Below are positions 20,346 through 30,305 of a stretch of DNA of 64,000 nucleotides, piece after piece (positions within the stretch are counted from its first letter, which is position 1; the number at the start of each line of letters is the position of its first letter). The notes under the pieces were generated by a model. That model worked only from the letters and a program-made list of their open reading frames with translations, searched no databases and was not told the origin of the DNA. A program made the translations under genes and the position numbers. Source of the DNA: Diabrotica undecimpunctata (lineage: Eukaryota > Arthropoda > Insecta > Coleoptera > Chrysomelidae). Where the stretch lies: NCBI RefSeq assembly GCF_040954645.1, contig NC_092808.1, positions 13,755,883 through 13,819,882 of the forward strand, written 5' to 3'.

Positions 20346-22220
20346 TTATACACATCGGTTTAGAACGTCTTTCGACGTTGTCCGATACCTAAACACCATC
20401 TCCTCCTATCTTCGCAGTCGTTTGTTGTTAAATTTCTTTCGCTCATGGACTTGTTTACGCCGTGTTGCCATTCTAATCTGGGTCTTCCTCTTTTCCGTCG
20501 ACCTATCGGTTGCCATTCTATTACTTTTTTGGGGAGTCTTGATGCTGGCATCCGTTGAACATGCCCATACCACCTTAATTGTTTCTTCTCTATATCTTGA
20601 GTTATATTTCCTTCTATTCCCATACGTTGTTTTATTACATCATTTCTGATTCGGTCTCGTCTGGAAATACCTAAAGATCTTCTCATTGCATCCATCTCTA
20701 CTGCTTCTATTCGCTTTTTGTTCTTTTCACTAATTCTCCATGTTTCAGCGCCATAAAGAAGAGTAGTTTTAATCATGATCTCATATATATTAAATTTCCT
20801 TCCTTTCGTTATCTCTTTACTCCACAGTATACTATTGAGACATCCTAAGACTTTCTTTGCTTGAGTGATTCGTTTTTCTATTTCCCGTGTATCAGTTCCT
20901 GTATTGTCAAAGGCAACACCCAAGTAGTCATAGCTCTGACAGCAGGAAATATGTTGTCCGTTTTCGAGGTCTATGTTATCTGACTCGTTTCCAATACAAA
21001 GATATTTGGTTTTTGTTGTATTGACATTCATTCCCCAGTCGTTATATTCTTCTATCAGTTTTCTTAGCATGTACTGCATGTCTTCCCTGTCGGTCGCTAG
21101 CACTACCTGGTCATCAGCAAACTGGAGTGTATATATACATTCATTGCTAAGCTCTATACCCATCCTATGTACCTTTCTTTTCCATCTTTCCAATGCCGCT
21201 GCAACATATATCTTGAATAAGGTTGGTGAGATACAGCATCCCTGTCGCAAGCCTTTTGTAACCAGGAATTCTTCCGTTAGATATTTTCCTGTTTTTATCT
21301 GTGCCTTAGAGTCTCTATATAGTTCTTGTACAGCATTTATCAATGTGTGGTTGATGTTAGATCTTTTCAACGTTGTCCACAGTTTTGTTAAGGGGATGTT
21401 GTCATATGCTTTTTGCAGGTCTACAAAAGTAATATGAGTTTCTAGATTCTTAGCCGATCTTTTTTCTATTATTTGTTTAAGACAAAATACGTTATCGGTG
21501 CACGATCTTCCTGCACGGAACCCGCTTTGTTCTTCCTCTTCATTGTGCTTATATTCTTCCTCGATCATATTTCTCAAAATTCGTCCATACAGTCTGCTCA
21601 GGGTGCTGGTTACCGATATGCCTCTATAATTATTACAATTCCTTTTGTCCCCCTTTTTGTGTATTGAGGACATGTATGCCGTTCTCCATTGTTCTGGTAC
21701 TGGGTGTCCATTTAGACACTGATTGATCACATAAGTTAATATTTCAAATAGTTTATGAGTTCCATTCTTAAGCATTTCAGCATAGATTCCCTCAGGTCCA
21801 GCGGATTTACCATTCTTTAGGGTCATTACAGCCTTCCTTACTGTTTCGATGTCTACCCTCGCTTCCTCTCCTTGTATATGTACTGACTGTGTTGAAGAGT
21901 TCGCTAGGTATTCTTGTCTTGTCTCTGTCAGCAAACTTTCATAGTGATCTTTCCATTGTCTTGGTTTTATGGTGTGTATGTGTGCTTTGTCTTTTCCTGT
22001 ATTTTTTACTGATTGTATAAAATTCCATACCTCTGTACATTGCTTCCCTCCGATGTATGTATTGATTTCTTGACATTTCTGATCCCATGTTTTATTCTTT
22101 TCTTGTTTTATCATTTTTCGTAGTTGTCTATCGGCTTCTTTGTAAGCTTGATGGTCTTCAGTATTTTTTGTATTTAGCCATTTTAGATGCTGTTCTTTTT
22201 TCTGTTTTACCATTCATTAC
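20346..22220 (-). mobile_element. RTE-like LINE, 5'-truncated, with intact reverse transcriptase
   Basis: One uninterrupted minus-strand frame (20360-22213, 617 codons) encodes a complete reverse transcriptase. In order it has LKNGKSAGPEGIYAEML, WRTAYMSSIHKKGDKRNCNN, NYRGISV, QSGFRAGRSCTDNVFCL, ITFVDLQKAYDNIP (first Asp), KGLRQGCCISPTLFKIY, LQFADDQVVLA (FADD active site), YLGVAFDN, LLYGAETWRIS and the C-terminal LRWYGHVQRMP...GRRKRGRPRLEW. No stop or frameshift was found. The endonuclease half is missing: the element is cut at about 22220, just upstream of the first visible codons. It could therefore make a polymerase but not retrotranspose unaided. Confidence 0.93.
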
Positions 22221-22284
22221 CATTATTCCAAAACAACTTTCAAATTTCCGAATTAAATTCAGTGTCAAAAGTCATTTTAAAAAC

Positions 22285-22600
22285 GTTGGGGATAGGTCTG
22301 GCTGATACGGCAAGTGCGCGGAGACTGAAGGCAGCCATGTTCATTTCCCTTCAGAATCCAAACTGGCTTTGGCTGCGGGCAGACAACGGGCTGCTGTTGT
22401 AACAAACACGTTCTTACTAGAAGATGCCGCAGCCAGGAATTCTTGGATGCCTAGTGCGCGGGCTCCCGTAAACCGTTGGTTTTTGGGTGGCTGCTGTAGC
22501 CTAGCTGCTTCAGCCAGCGTGCCTAGGTCGCAGAGCAGTTAAGAGTTCATTTCAATTTGTGCAGTCAATTCAGAACATTTGAAGTTTTGTTTTGAAAATA
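22285..22600. repeat. GC-rich unclassified repeat-like segment
   Basis: About 300 bp of clearly higher GC content than the surroundings, with many GCAGCC/GGCTGC motifs (CAGCCAGGAATTC, GGCTGCTGTAGCC). It abuts the truncated LINE. It has no coding features and could be the end of an LTR or other element; I cannot classify it. Confidence 0.3.
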
Positions 22601-22627
22601 TTGTGTTGTTGTAAAGTGAAAACTTTT

Positions 22628-22655
22628 AAAGTCTTCATCTTCTGATGAAGACTTT
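22628..22655. repeat. perfect 12-bp hairpin upstream of protease exon 3
   Basis: AAAGTCTTCATC, a TTCT loop and GATGAAGACTTT form a perfect stem that ends 42 bp before the exon 3 acceptor. It could affect splicing of this intron; this is inference. Confidence 0.8.
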
Positions 22656-22697
22656 TGACTTTTTTCTTTCTGTATGTTAATGCCTAATTCTTTTCAG

Positions 22698-22788
22698 GTA
22701 ATATAAGAGTGTTTAGATGCGGTGGATCAATTATTAACAATAGATATATCCTTACAGCAGCCCATTGCTTGGAAGATAAATCAAATCT
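22698..22788 (+). CDS. serine protease exon 3: catalytic His
   Basis: The exon follows TTTTCAG at 22697 and ends before GTAAGT at 22789. It encodes residues 96-126, including FRCGGSIINNRYILTAAHC: the conserved C103-C119 disulfide and the catalytic histidine H118 of the trypsin fold. The frame joins exactly to exons 2 and 4. Confidence 0.97.
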
Positions 22789-22904
22789 GTAAGTATCTTG
22801 TAACCACTAGATATGACAGTTTTGAAGGCAGTACAGAAAATTATTTTTTACGTAACATGGAAGGATAAATCATTGTTTAAATTATTATAATCAATATTCT
22901 TCTT

Positions 22905-23045
22905 CTAAAGGCGCCTATCATGTAGTGATGGTGGTTTAATTTGCTGCCTTTTCTGCTTAGTAAATCGATCCTTTTCACTTTTGAGACATAATTCGATTAT
23001 GTTTCTTTGCGATTCTCGGCCATTGAGGTGTTCTGAGGATATTCT
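22905..23045 (-). mobile_element. RTE-like LINE, short 3' end fragment
   Basis: The minus strand reads about 40 residues in the style of RTE C-termini (ending near MIGAFRRR) followed by a GAAGAAG tail (CTTCTTCT on the + strand at about 22905). It is too short for finer assignment. Confidence 0.4.
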
Positions 23046-23389
23046 TATAATTTATTCTTTATAAAATTAAACTGTTAAAATTTAGTATCGAAATATTTTA
23101 TTGAATTTTTAGCGTAATCTGTAAGTTTGATGACCTACCACCTACTCGACTTGTGAAATTGCATAAAAATGTGAGAAGAAAAAAAATATTATCCAGTAAC
23201 CTCAAATTCAACAAAAGTCTTTATACTGAACTTAGGTTCAATAGGAAATGAAATCCCTATTTTAAGTTTCAAGAATGTAGAACTTTTCTTCAAGAAAAAG
23301 TAAAGGCAAAAGTACAAGATAATAAGGAAAAGATTTATTGACTTCCTAATTTAATATCGTAACAAGTTTCATGACTCCAGGATTTATAG
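23046..23389. other. intron 3, no feature recognised
   Basis: AT-rich intronic sequence. It may be the decayed continuation of the CR1/Jockey-like copy to its right, but no motif is clear. Confidence 0.4.
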
Positions 23390-23775
23390 ATTTTCGCACA
23401 AGGTCAAATTCAAATAATAATGGATGAATTGAGCTCGATGGTCAGAAAAACAAGGTTCAAATATGCCCACTCTGTAGATATTTTCAGAAAAATTTGTCAT
23501 AATGTTGTCGACGCAACTACTCCACTGGAATGTGATTTCTAGTATAATCGTTTATAGTTACTTTTAGACCAAAAGATATTAATAGATTTTAAATATATCT
23601 AAAGAGGGGTCAGATTCAATTTTAAAATTTATATTAAAATCACCATCAAAATTCATCAAAAACAAGTCAAAGTCACCCTTACCCGATCTATATACAGTTA
23701 AAATATTGGTTTTTATTGAAGATACATAAGTTGCACGAAACTTTGAACTTTGGTCTACTTCTTCTTCTTGCAATA
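23390..23775 (-). mobile_element. CR1/Jockey-like LINE endonuclease, second half
   Basis: Minus-strand translation gives KTNILTVYRSGKGDFDLFL, then GDFNINFKIESDPSLDIF (the GDFN catalytic motif of AP-type endonucleases). After a frame change it gives SSCVDNIMTNFSENIYRVG and PCFSDHRAQFIHY (the SDH motif with the catalytic His). About 25 residues between YRS and GDFN are missing. It continues the endonuclease begun at 24085-24420, from which it is separated by an inserted RTE fragment. Confidence 0.72.
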
Positions 23776-24072
23776 CCGTCTCCTATCGGAGGTTAGCTAC
23801 CATCACAGCAATCTTTACTTTGTTGGCTGGAGCTCTGAACAACTGTATTGAGCTGCACCCATACCACTCCCTTAAATTTCGCAACCAGGAGATCCTACTA
23901 CGTCCCACATTTCTCTTTCCCGTGATTTTTCCTTGGATTATGAGTCTAAGCAGAGAGTACTTTTCTCCTCTCATTATGTGGCCCAGATATTCCAGTTTTT
24001 TCGTTTATATGGTTTTTATGACTTCGCATTCCTTCCTCATCTTCAGCAGAACATCTTGATTTGTTACTCTTA
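23757..24072 (-). mobile_element. RTE-like LINE, 3' end fragment
   Basis: The minus-strand frame 23783-23974 and the residues before it encode the RTE C-terminus (GPHNERREVLSA in broken form, then LLRLIIQGKITGKRNVGRS and ISWLRNLREWYG). It ends with an AAGAAGAAG tail at about 23758. It is inserted inside a CR1/Jockey-like endonuclease, splitting that into two parts. Confidence 0.78.
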
Positions 24073-24084
24073 CATTATATTCAT

Positions 24085-24420
24085 TTAGATCAAGAGAAGA
24101 ATATATAAGATTTTCTTTTACATAAATTGCAACTCCGCCTTGTTTCTTTTTTACACTACAAAAGAAATTAGCTTATGAAAAGCTGGAGATGCTATTTAAT
24201 TTTAAATTTTCTTTACTTTTCCAGTGCTCCGAAAAACATATGACGTCATATCAATTTTGATCCTCAAGAAAAGCATTCATCATATCGACTTTATTTAAAA
24301 TACACTGCAAATTAACATGAAACATGCTTACCGTATCTTGTCAAATTAGTTTATTTTGATAAAAGTTTGTAGAAGCTTCCAGGATTCTTGCTCCGTCTTC
24401 TTCATGTGCTGAAAATTTCT
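24085..24420 (-). mobile_element. CR1/Jockey-like LINE endonuclease, first half
   Basis: The minus strand reads MFHVNLQCILNKVDMMNAFL, then (after stop codons only) YDVICFSEHW and GGVAIYVKENL. These are the first motifs of an AP-type endonuclease of CR1/Jockey LINEs (N-x-Q, the E of SEHW, and GG-x-A-I-Y). The copy is damaged only by point nonsense changes in this part. Confidence 0.7.
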
Positions 24421-24469
24421 TTGGAAGTTAAATCTCCTAACAGCAGCATCTTTGGGCCAACTATTAAAG

Positions 24470-24957
24470 GCCTCTTCTTCTCATTGCGCCGTCTCCTTTC
24501 GAAGGTTGGCGATCCAAGGCAATTGTAGTTTTGGCAATTGTAGTTTTGGAAACTGCTGCGCGAAAGATCTCTGCGGATAAGCGGTCGAACCATCTCCTCA
24601 GGTCTTTCAGCCACGAGTTCTGGCGTCTTCCTACTGATCTTTTGCCCTCTACTTTTCCTTCCAGTATAACTTAAAGTAATTCATATCTTTCACCTCTCAA
24701 CACATGACCCAAGTATTGCATTTTCCTCTCTTTGATTATTCTTAGTAATTCATTTTGTTTACACATGCGACGAAGTACCTCAACATTAGTAACTCTTTGT
24801 ACCCATGGAATCCTCAACATTCGTCTGTATATATACATCTCAAAGGCATCTATTAAAGGCCTATTATACATTATATGTGGAGTATTTGTCAGTTCTATGC
24901 CATTCCACGCAGTTAAAAGTAATATAGGTACCGTCTCACCCAAAAAATTTTAAATCA
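24470..24957 (-). mobile_element. RTE-like LINE, C-terminal fragment
   Basis: Minus-strand MYIYRRMLRIPWVQRVTNVE, ILRI-like LLRIIKERKMQYLGHVLRGE and, after one stop, GKRSVGRRQNSWLKDLRRWF form the C-terminus of an RTE polymerase. It has a duplicated stretch (CAATTGTAGTTTTGG twice, 24521-24548) and a short tail at about 24475. Confidence 0.82.
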
Positions 24958-24984
24958 TTGGATTTCATGTTAACACCTATGCGG

Positions 24985-25420
24985 GTGAGAAGAGTACTTG
25001 AAGGATGGGAAAAGATCATATTAATAAATGGCCTAAAAATAAACAACCTACGTTTTGCAGATGACACAGTCTTTCTTGAAAATAATCAAGAAGAGTTAAT
25101 GGATCTCATTCGACTGGTTAAAAACGAAAGTGAAATATTTCTGCAGTTAAATATACCGAAGATAAAGATCATGATAGTGGATAGAAAATACACATACAAT
25201 ACAAATACTACATAAAAATCTCCCACACATAACCACGATTGACCAGTTTGACGTTGTGAGCTCATATTTATATCTGGGATCACTGATCACAAACATGCGA
25301 ACAAACGTGATCTAGCAAAAGTCGCCGATGACCAAAATATGAAAGGACTCTCAAATTTCACGAACTCTAAAAATTAGGTTGATCAACTGCCTAATAATTT
25401 CTTACACATGGATGAGAAAT
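24985..25420 (+). mobile_element. LINE reverse transcriptase fragment
   Basis: The + strand reads INGLKINNLRFADDTVFLEN (active site FADD, about 25020-25080) and LVKNESEIFLQLNIPKIKIM. It then decays through several frames (VSSYLYLGSLITN-like residues near 25260). It lies back to back with an RTE fragment on the other strand. No ends are defined. Confidence 0.72.
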
Positions 25421-25429
25421 GATTTAGAC

Positions 25430-25805
25430 CACCATACTCTCCACACGTTTTACCAAATGCAGGATTTTTGGCATAACCGTATTTGAATAAGCACTTCCAC
25501 ACTGTCTTTTTTCACTTTTTGTTTTGTCTTCTATGTCCTGTTTGCTTTCTTTTCTAAGTGACTCTTCTCTATTACCTTAAATGTTGCTCTGTTCTTTGGT
25601 TTTTCCGATCATCAAGGCATGTTTCATTACTTCATCTAGGCTTTTAAAATCCTCTTGTAGCAATCTCTTTCTGATTTCATTTGATTTTATCCCGCAGATG
25701 CGAATATCCTTTGTTATACTATCCCTAAGATTTCCTAGTTCGCTGTATAATGACAAAGTCTAATGGCGTAGTGATCTATTGATTCACCTTCTGCTTAGGT
25801 ACACT
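25430..25805 (-). mobile_element. Gypsy-like gag remnant
   Basis: The minus strand encodes YSELGNLRDSITKDIRICGI, IRKRLLQEDFKSLDEVMKHA and, in other frames, a degenerate zinc-knuckle region (GYAKNPAFGKTCGE). This matches the C-terminal part of gag polyproteins of insect Gypsy-type LTR retrotransposons. Many stops are present and no LTR could be assigned. It is an old, dead fragment. Confidence 0.6.
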
Positions 25806-25911
25806 TAAGAAACTGATATCTGTTTGATCAAGTTAAGTTCTTTTTTGGTGTGAAGTGATCCAACTTTTTTAGAAGTATTTTAAGATTGTTACCTTTTTCC
25901 TCCATAAGTGT

Positions 25912-26345
25912 AAAGATTATTATTATTATTTCAGATTTAGCCATACGGCTCACACTCCCTCTAAGGGGAAAATTCACTTATCCCAGATACCTACGGTATC
26001 AAAAGGATTGAGCTCTGGTGGGACTCTTTCCGTGGTATCGAGCCCTAGGTGACTTGGTATGCTGGAGTATCACCCAGAAATTTTCGTACACATCTGGACG
26101 TTGAGAGTAGTACAGCTTTCTGCATGGTCTTGTAGAGATGTTCATTCAGACCTAATTTTTTTATGTTTTCTAGGAGGTTCTTTGGAATAACTCCAGTAGT
26201 AGAGAGAATAATAGGTATTGTCTGGGTATTTTCCATTCTCCACTGTCTTCGTATTTGAATTTCCAGATCCCTGTATTTGGCGATTTTTTCGTTCTGTTTA
26301 ACACGAAGATTATTGTTGTTGGGTATCGCCACTACGCCATACTTT
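25912..26345 (-). mobile_element. CR1-like LINE, 3' end with (ATT)n tail
   Basis: The minus-strand frame 26045-26398 encodes the C-terminal domain often found after a LINE reverse transcriptase (NEKIAKYRDLEIQIRRQW, PIILSTTGVIPKNLLENIKK, LQK-like MQKAVLLSTSRCVRKFL). It is followed by a 3' UTR with CCATACGGCTCACACTCCCT on the + strand and an ATT-repeat tail at 25916-25930. A second copy of the same 3' UTR lies at 54360-54425 in the opposite orientation. Confidence 0.75.
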
Positions 26346-26830
26346 TGCATCGAACGTGTCTTCAGTTTTCCCTCTAAATAAAGTAAAACGATTTTCACAA
26401 TCCGAGAAGAAGCATATATACATGAATCAACCTAAGCCCATACAGCTGTACAACAAAAACATGGGTGGAGTTGACAGAAGCGACCAGAATATTGCTCAGT
26501 ATCGAACAACTGTACGAGGAAAAAAGTGGTATTTTCCTTTGATATTCCATTGTGTCGATATGGCAGTTCAGAATGCATACCACTTGCAAAACAGGATGGC
26601 GGAAAACTTCACCAGCTTGACCGCACAAGCGAACCATCAAAAGGGGACCTTCAAAAGCGCCAAGCAATCAACGGGAACACTCACGTTATGATAGGTTGGA
26701 TCATTTAGTAACCTATCAAGAACACCAACGAAGATGCGTACACTGCCATAAAAAGGCAAATTTTATTTGTCATAAGTGTAATGTTGTCTTTCATCCTAAA
26801 GAATGCTTTTATAATTATCACACTCAATGA
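26340..26830 (+). mobile_element. piggyBac-like transposase, C-terminal part
   Basis: The + strand encodes FPLNKVKRFSQSEKKHI, KNMGGVDRSDQNIAQYRT (motif with the last catalytic Asp of piggyBac transposases), GKKWYFPLIFHCVDMAVQNA and, after a frameshift near 26690, a Cys/His-rich C-terminus. That C-terminus has CVHCHKK, CHKCN and HPKECFYNYHTQ followed by a stop, the zinc-binding domain typical of the family. The N-terminal two thirds are absent, replaced by a CR1-like fragment. Confidence 0.85.
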
Positions 26831-27390
26831 ATATGAATTGTACTTGCTAATAAATAAATATTTTTGGAAAAAAAAATTGTTCATTTAAAGTAACTTATAG
26901 TCCTACTGTCCTTTTAAAAGAACACCAAATTGTGACCAATTTGGAGGTCGGATATTTTTTTGTTTATTTTTTCCTGACTTTTGAAGCCTTTTTAATCACT
27001 ACTCAATGTATACATTCAGGTTTAAATAAAAAAAAAGTTTAAGGACTAAATGGATTAAGACGAATTGAACAGACAGCTTATGAACACAATTAAAATAAGA
27101 AAACATCATATCTTCTTCACATATTTCGAAATGATAAATACTGTCTTCTGCACATCATCATATAAGGAAAAGCAGGGGGAAGAAAAGACTTGGGAAGAAA
27201 GAAGAAATCTTGGCTGAGGAATACCAGAGACACATGCTAAATATTCAGGAAGAAGAACTAATCCTGCTGCTACTCATCAATCAACGGATGAGTATCAAAC
27301 CTGTTAATCATTTACGATTAATTCTATTAACAATACTTTTTTTGTAAATCCAATAAACATCCAATAAATGTTCAATAATTTAAATTTCAG
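26831..27390. other. intron 3 end, piggyBac flank and weak RTE-like trace
   Basis: AT-rich sequence. At about 27150-27250 the + strand has a GRRKTWEERR-like reading that may be a very decayed RTE C-terminus; support is weak. No gene is seen. Confidence 0.35.
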
Positions 27391-27581
27391 GTTGGGTGTA
27401 AGAGTGGGAGAATACGACCTTTCCAACAAAGGTGCAGAAAAAGATTGCATTTTTACGGAATGCAATTATCCTGTTCAGGATCTAGCAATTGAAGAAATAA
27501 TCTCACATCCCAACTATGAATCCAAAGACAAGAAAAACGATATCGGTTTGTTAAGGGTCCAACCAATCACTTTTAATAACA
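27391..27581 (+). CDS. serine protease exon 4: catalytic Asp
   Basis: The exon lies between TAAATTTCAG and GTAAGT. It encodes residues 126-190: LLGVRVGEYDLSN, the C145-C150 pair that forms the extra loop disulfide seen in CLIP-B proteases, VQDLAIEEIISHPNYESKDK and NDIGLLRV with catalytic D176. Its frame joins exons 3 and 5 exactly. Confidence 0.97.
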
Positions 27582-27734
27582 GTAAGTATAATAAAGTTAT
27601 TTTTCATTACAGTGGCCATTATTTTAAAACTCTTCTACTACTTTACTACTTCTACTTTAATAACTAATTTTTCGTTCATCATCTCAATCTTTTCTCCTTC
27701 CTATACTATTTTAATTTTTCATAATTTCATCCCT

Positions 27735-28370
27735 TGCTTTATTCTTTCCATAGAATAAGTCATCCAGCAAACGAAATCTTGGATAGAGACGATGACGATG
27801 AGGATCCGAGACTAACTGAAATCAGGTGCTTAAAGAAAATTATTAATCAGAATGAAATAGTATTATCAAATCAACAAATTACGATAAATTTACTCAAAGA
27901 ACAACTAGATTTATTTATTTATAAATATATGCAATTAACCGACCTGTCGCCATCTACTGGACAAAATATGAATTTAATAAACCATTCTAACAAAGACCTC
28001 AATTTTGAACGACCGATACAATACAGTCTAGCAGTAAAGAAAACCCCAAAAAAAAACTACACCCGAAAAAATATTGCTGTTAATGTAAGTTCCGCTGTTG
28101 ATAAAGAAAGGAGTTCCCTAACAAAAAACAAAAACTGTTTAAAAATGTTACCAATAAAAATAAACAATTATCAGCTGATATTTTAAGAACACAAACGGAG
28201 GCAAAATGTTATTCTTATTAAATTATGTATTATGTTTTAAACAGATATTATTAAATTAACAAACGATAAAAATTTGATAAATATTGATAATACAAATTCG
28301 CTTACAAGTGATAGTGGACAAGAATGGAAAGCTGTTAGGCATAAAAAAGGAATGGACGTACTGTTATAGT
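27735..28370 (+). mobile_element. CR1-like LINE ORF1, first part
   Basis: The frame 27734-28186 has an acidic start (DRDDDDEDPRLTEIRCLKKI) and a heptad-like coiled coil (QNEIVLSNQQITINLLKEQL). A later frame reads EWKAVRHKKG near 28325. The composition and order fit the ORF1 (gag-like) protein of insect CR1-type LINEs. It continues at 28600 after an interruption. Confidence 0.55.
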
Positions 28371-28600
28371 TAATAATGAGAACTCTAAAATCAATGGTAT
28401 CGCAAAATTTATGCATCTCGATGTTACTTTTTTTTCATATTCTTTTGAGGTGTGTGGGAAATCTTCGTAAGATACCAGGTCTTTATATCTGATATGTCTG
28501 TCGAGCCCAACCACATGTGACACGCTCAACCGCAATCTCAGCAGGGCTAGAACCTACCCACTAAAACCCCTCCGTCCTCTCAACCACGCTTGTGATCCGC
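28360..28600 (-). mobile_element. possible SINE insertion in LINE ORF1
   Basis: About 240 bp interrupt the LINE ORF1. On the minus strand the piece contains TGAGAGGACGGAGGGGTTTT and a B-box-like AGGTTCTAGCCCTGC, suggesting a tRNA-related SINE. No target duplication was confirmed. Confidence 0.3.
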
Positions 28601-28945
28601 GAGTGCAGTCCGGGATTCGGCCATCTCCATGTTACTAAAGTAGACCAACCTACAACGGCTGAAAATCTTAAGATGTTAGAAAAACACTTTCCAGAAGTAA
28701 TATGTACGTCGTTAACGGCTAGGCATCCCAATATGTATTCATATTTTAGAGTCTCAATTCTTGAACAAAATTTCGGTGAAGCGATGGACCCAAAACTATG
28801 GCCAGTAGGCTCCTATGCGAGTAGGTTTTTTTATGAAGCGCCCAACACATACGCAAATAAAGTAAAGGATGAAGAAATGACATTTAAAAAAGAAAAAGAA
28901 AAGGATGGGTACATCTTCTTCCGTCAAATATTCAGGGACTAAATC
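28601..28945 (+). mobile_element. CR1-like LINE ORF1, C-terminal part
   Basis: The + strand encodes GHLHVTKVDQPTTAENLKML, EKHFPEVICTSLTARHPNMY, SYFRVSILEQNF, MDPKLWPVGSYASRFFY. This is the conserved C-terminal domain of LINE ORF1 proteins of this type (ending in W-P-x-G...R-F-F). The frame is open for 116 codons. It lies in intron 4 of the protease gene. Confidence 0.65.
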
Positions 28946-30094
28946 AATTTAGAATAGATTGTTTATATGCTGATTATAAGGAGTATAAACTTCCTTAAAA
29001 ATTTAAAAACATTAATTCAAATACAGCTTGTAGAAACCCAGTTAAAGAGTACCTAGTGAGCATGTGTTCTTAGACACTGAGTGAATATTACGAGAATGCC
29101 CAAGCTGCAACATAACCAAATTTAATATTATTTTAATTATAGCTGCCTATATTGTACGCTTTATAATATAAAGCATAATACATAATACATCATAATATGA
29201 TTATGATTATGATGTATTTTAATGTTTGAAATATTTTTAATATATTGTTCCATTTTTTGTAATGTTGCAAAACCTTGTTGCAACTTGTCAAATACCTTTC
29301 TATCTATCTATTATTCATTCTCTTACTTTTCTCAGGAAATTTTCTTAAATTCCTTCATTCGTAGGGAAGCTTATACTTATTATAATTATTTATCTGTGGA
29401 TTTCCTCACTTAAGTGGCAGGCTATGACTATCCATGTCAATCAGAAAGGCTTTCTTTAGTTTAGAGGAAACGTCCCTTTTTGGTAATAATTATCCATTTT
29501 TGCCTGTTTTTGGCATTCTGCTGCCGCCATCGGATTCTCAAACTCTCTACGTCATACTACATGTCGTCTATCCATTCAATTTTTCAATATTTCACTTCGT
29601 GCTTTATTCTTTCCTGAAGAGGTTCTACTTTTATCTTGTTAGCACTTTCCTCGATAATACATTCCTTTAGATTCTTCATCTTACCAATTTACTCTCCTTT
29701 CTCTAATATTTCTCAACACGTCATTCCTTGCTTTATTCGTTCACTTTATTCTTTCACATTCTACTTTTATCCCATTAGCACTTTCCTTATTATTTCATTC
29801 CTCTAGTATACGTTTCCCTACTTTTTCCTGTAAATTTTCTCTAATCTGCCCACAAAAGTTATATTCTTCATCAATTAAAATCATCCATTCAATCAATCAT
29901 CAAACCATCCTCACAGAGTCTTACGTTGACATGTAATCAATTCCTTCTGTAACTTAAACATCATAGTTGTAATTATTTAAGATGTAACTTACATCCAGTA
30001 AGTATTAACCACACTTTTGTAATAACCTTGGTCAAAATTTTAACTTTCACGTTTAATTTAATTAAAGTGGTTATACTTATTTTAGGATAGCACT
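28946..30094. other. intron 4, pyrimidine-rich sequence
   Basis: No gene is seen. A palindromic AT stretch (about 29170-29225) precedes a T/C-rich region. Within it, a roughly 85-bp unit (GCTTTATTCTTTC ... TTCTACTTTTATC ... TTAGCACTTTCC ... ATTCCT) occurs twice in diverged form near 29590-29670 and 29735-29815, with a weaker match near 27735. Confidence 0.5.
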
Positions 30095-30180
30095 GATGAT
30101 GAAAAAATTATACCGACAACGTTCTGTAATGTAGCCCGATAGGGTTTTCATTATTTATTATACCTTTTATAAAGGAATTT
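30095..30180. repeat. interspersed repeat, copy 2
   Basis: ACTGATGATG ... CCGACAACGTTCTG ... GTAGCCCGATAGGGTTTT ... TATACCTTTT is the inverted, diverged counterpart of the block at 10062-10175. It ends 30 bp before protease exon 5. Confidence 0.5.
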
Positions 30181-30209
30181 TTTAAATACAATGTTTTATT
30201 TATTTTTAG

Positions 30210-30305
30210 AAAACGTAAAACCCTTATGTCTGCCGCGTACAAGTAATACTGAGCTTACTCAAACATACGCAGAACTGTCTGGTTGGGGAATCACGAAACT
30301 TGGTG
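30210..30305 (+). CDS. serine protease exon 5
   Basis: The exon follows TATTTTTAG and ends at G|GTACG, a weaker donor. It encodes residues 190-222: NVKPLCLPRTSNTEL (C196 pairs with the light-chain C61) and YAELSGWGITKLG, the conserved SGWG loop of the catalytic domain. The reading frame agrees with both neighbours. Confidence 0.95.

Noticed and set aside
20973..21437. 154-codon + strand frame
   Set aside because: It lies antisense to the intact reverse transcriptase and has no domain of its own.
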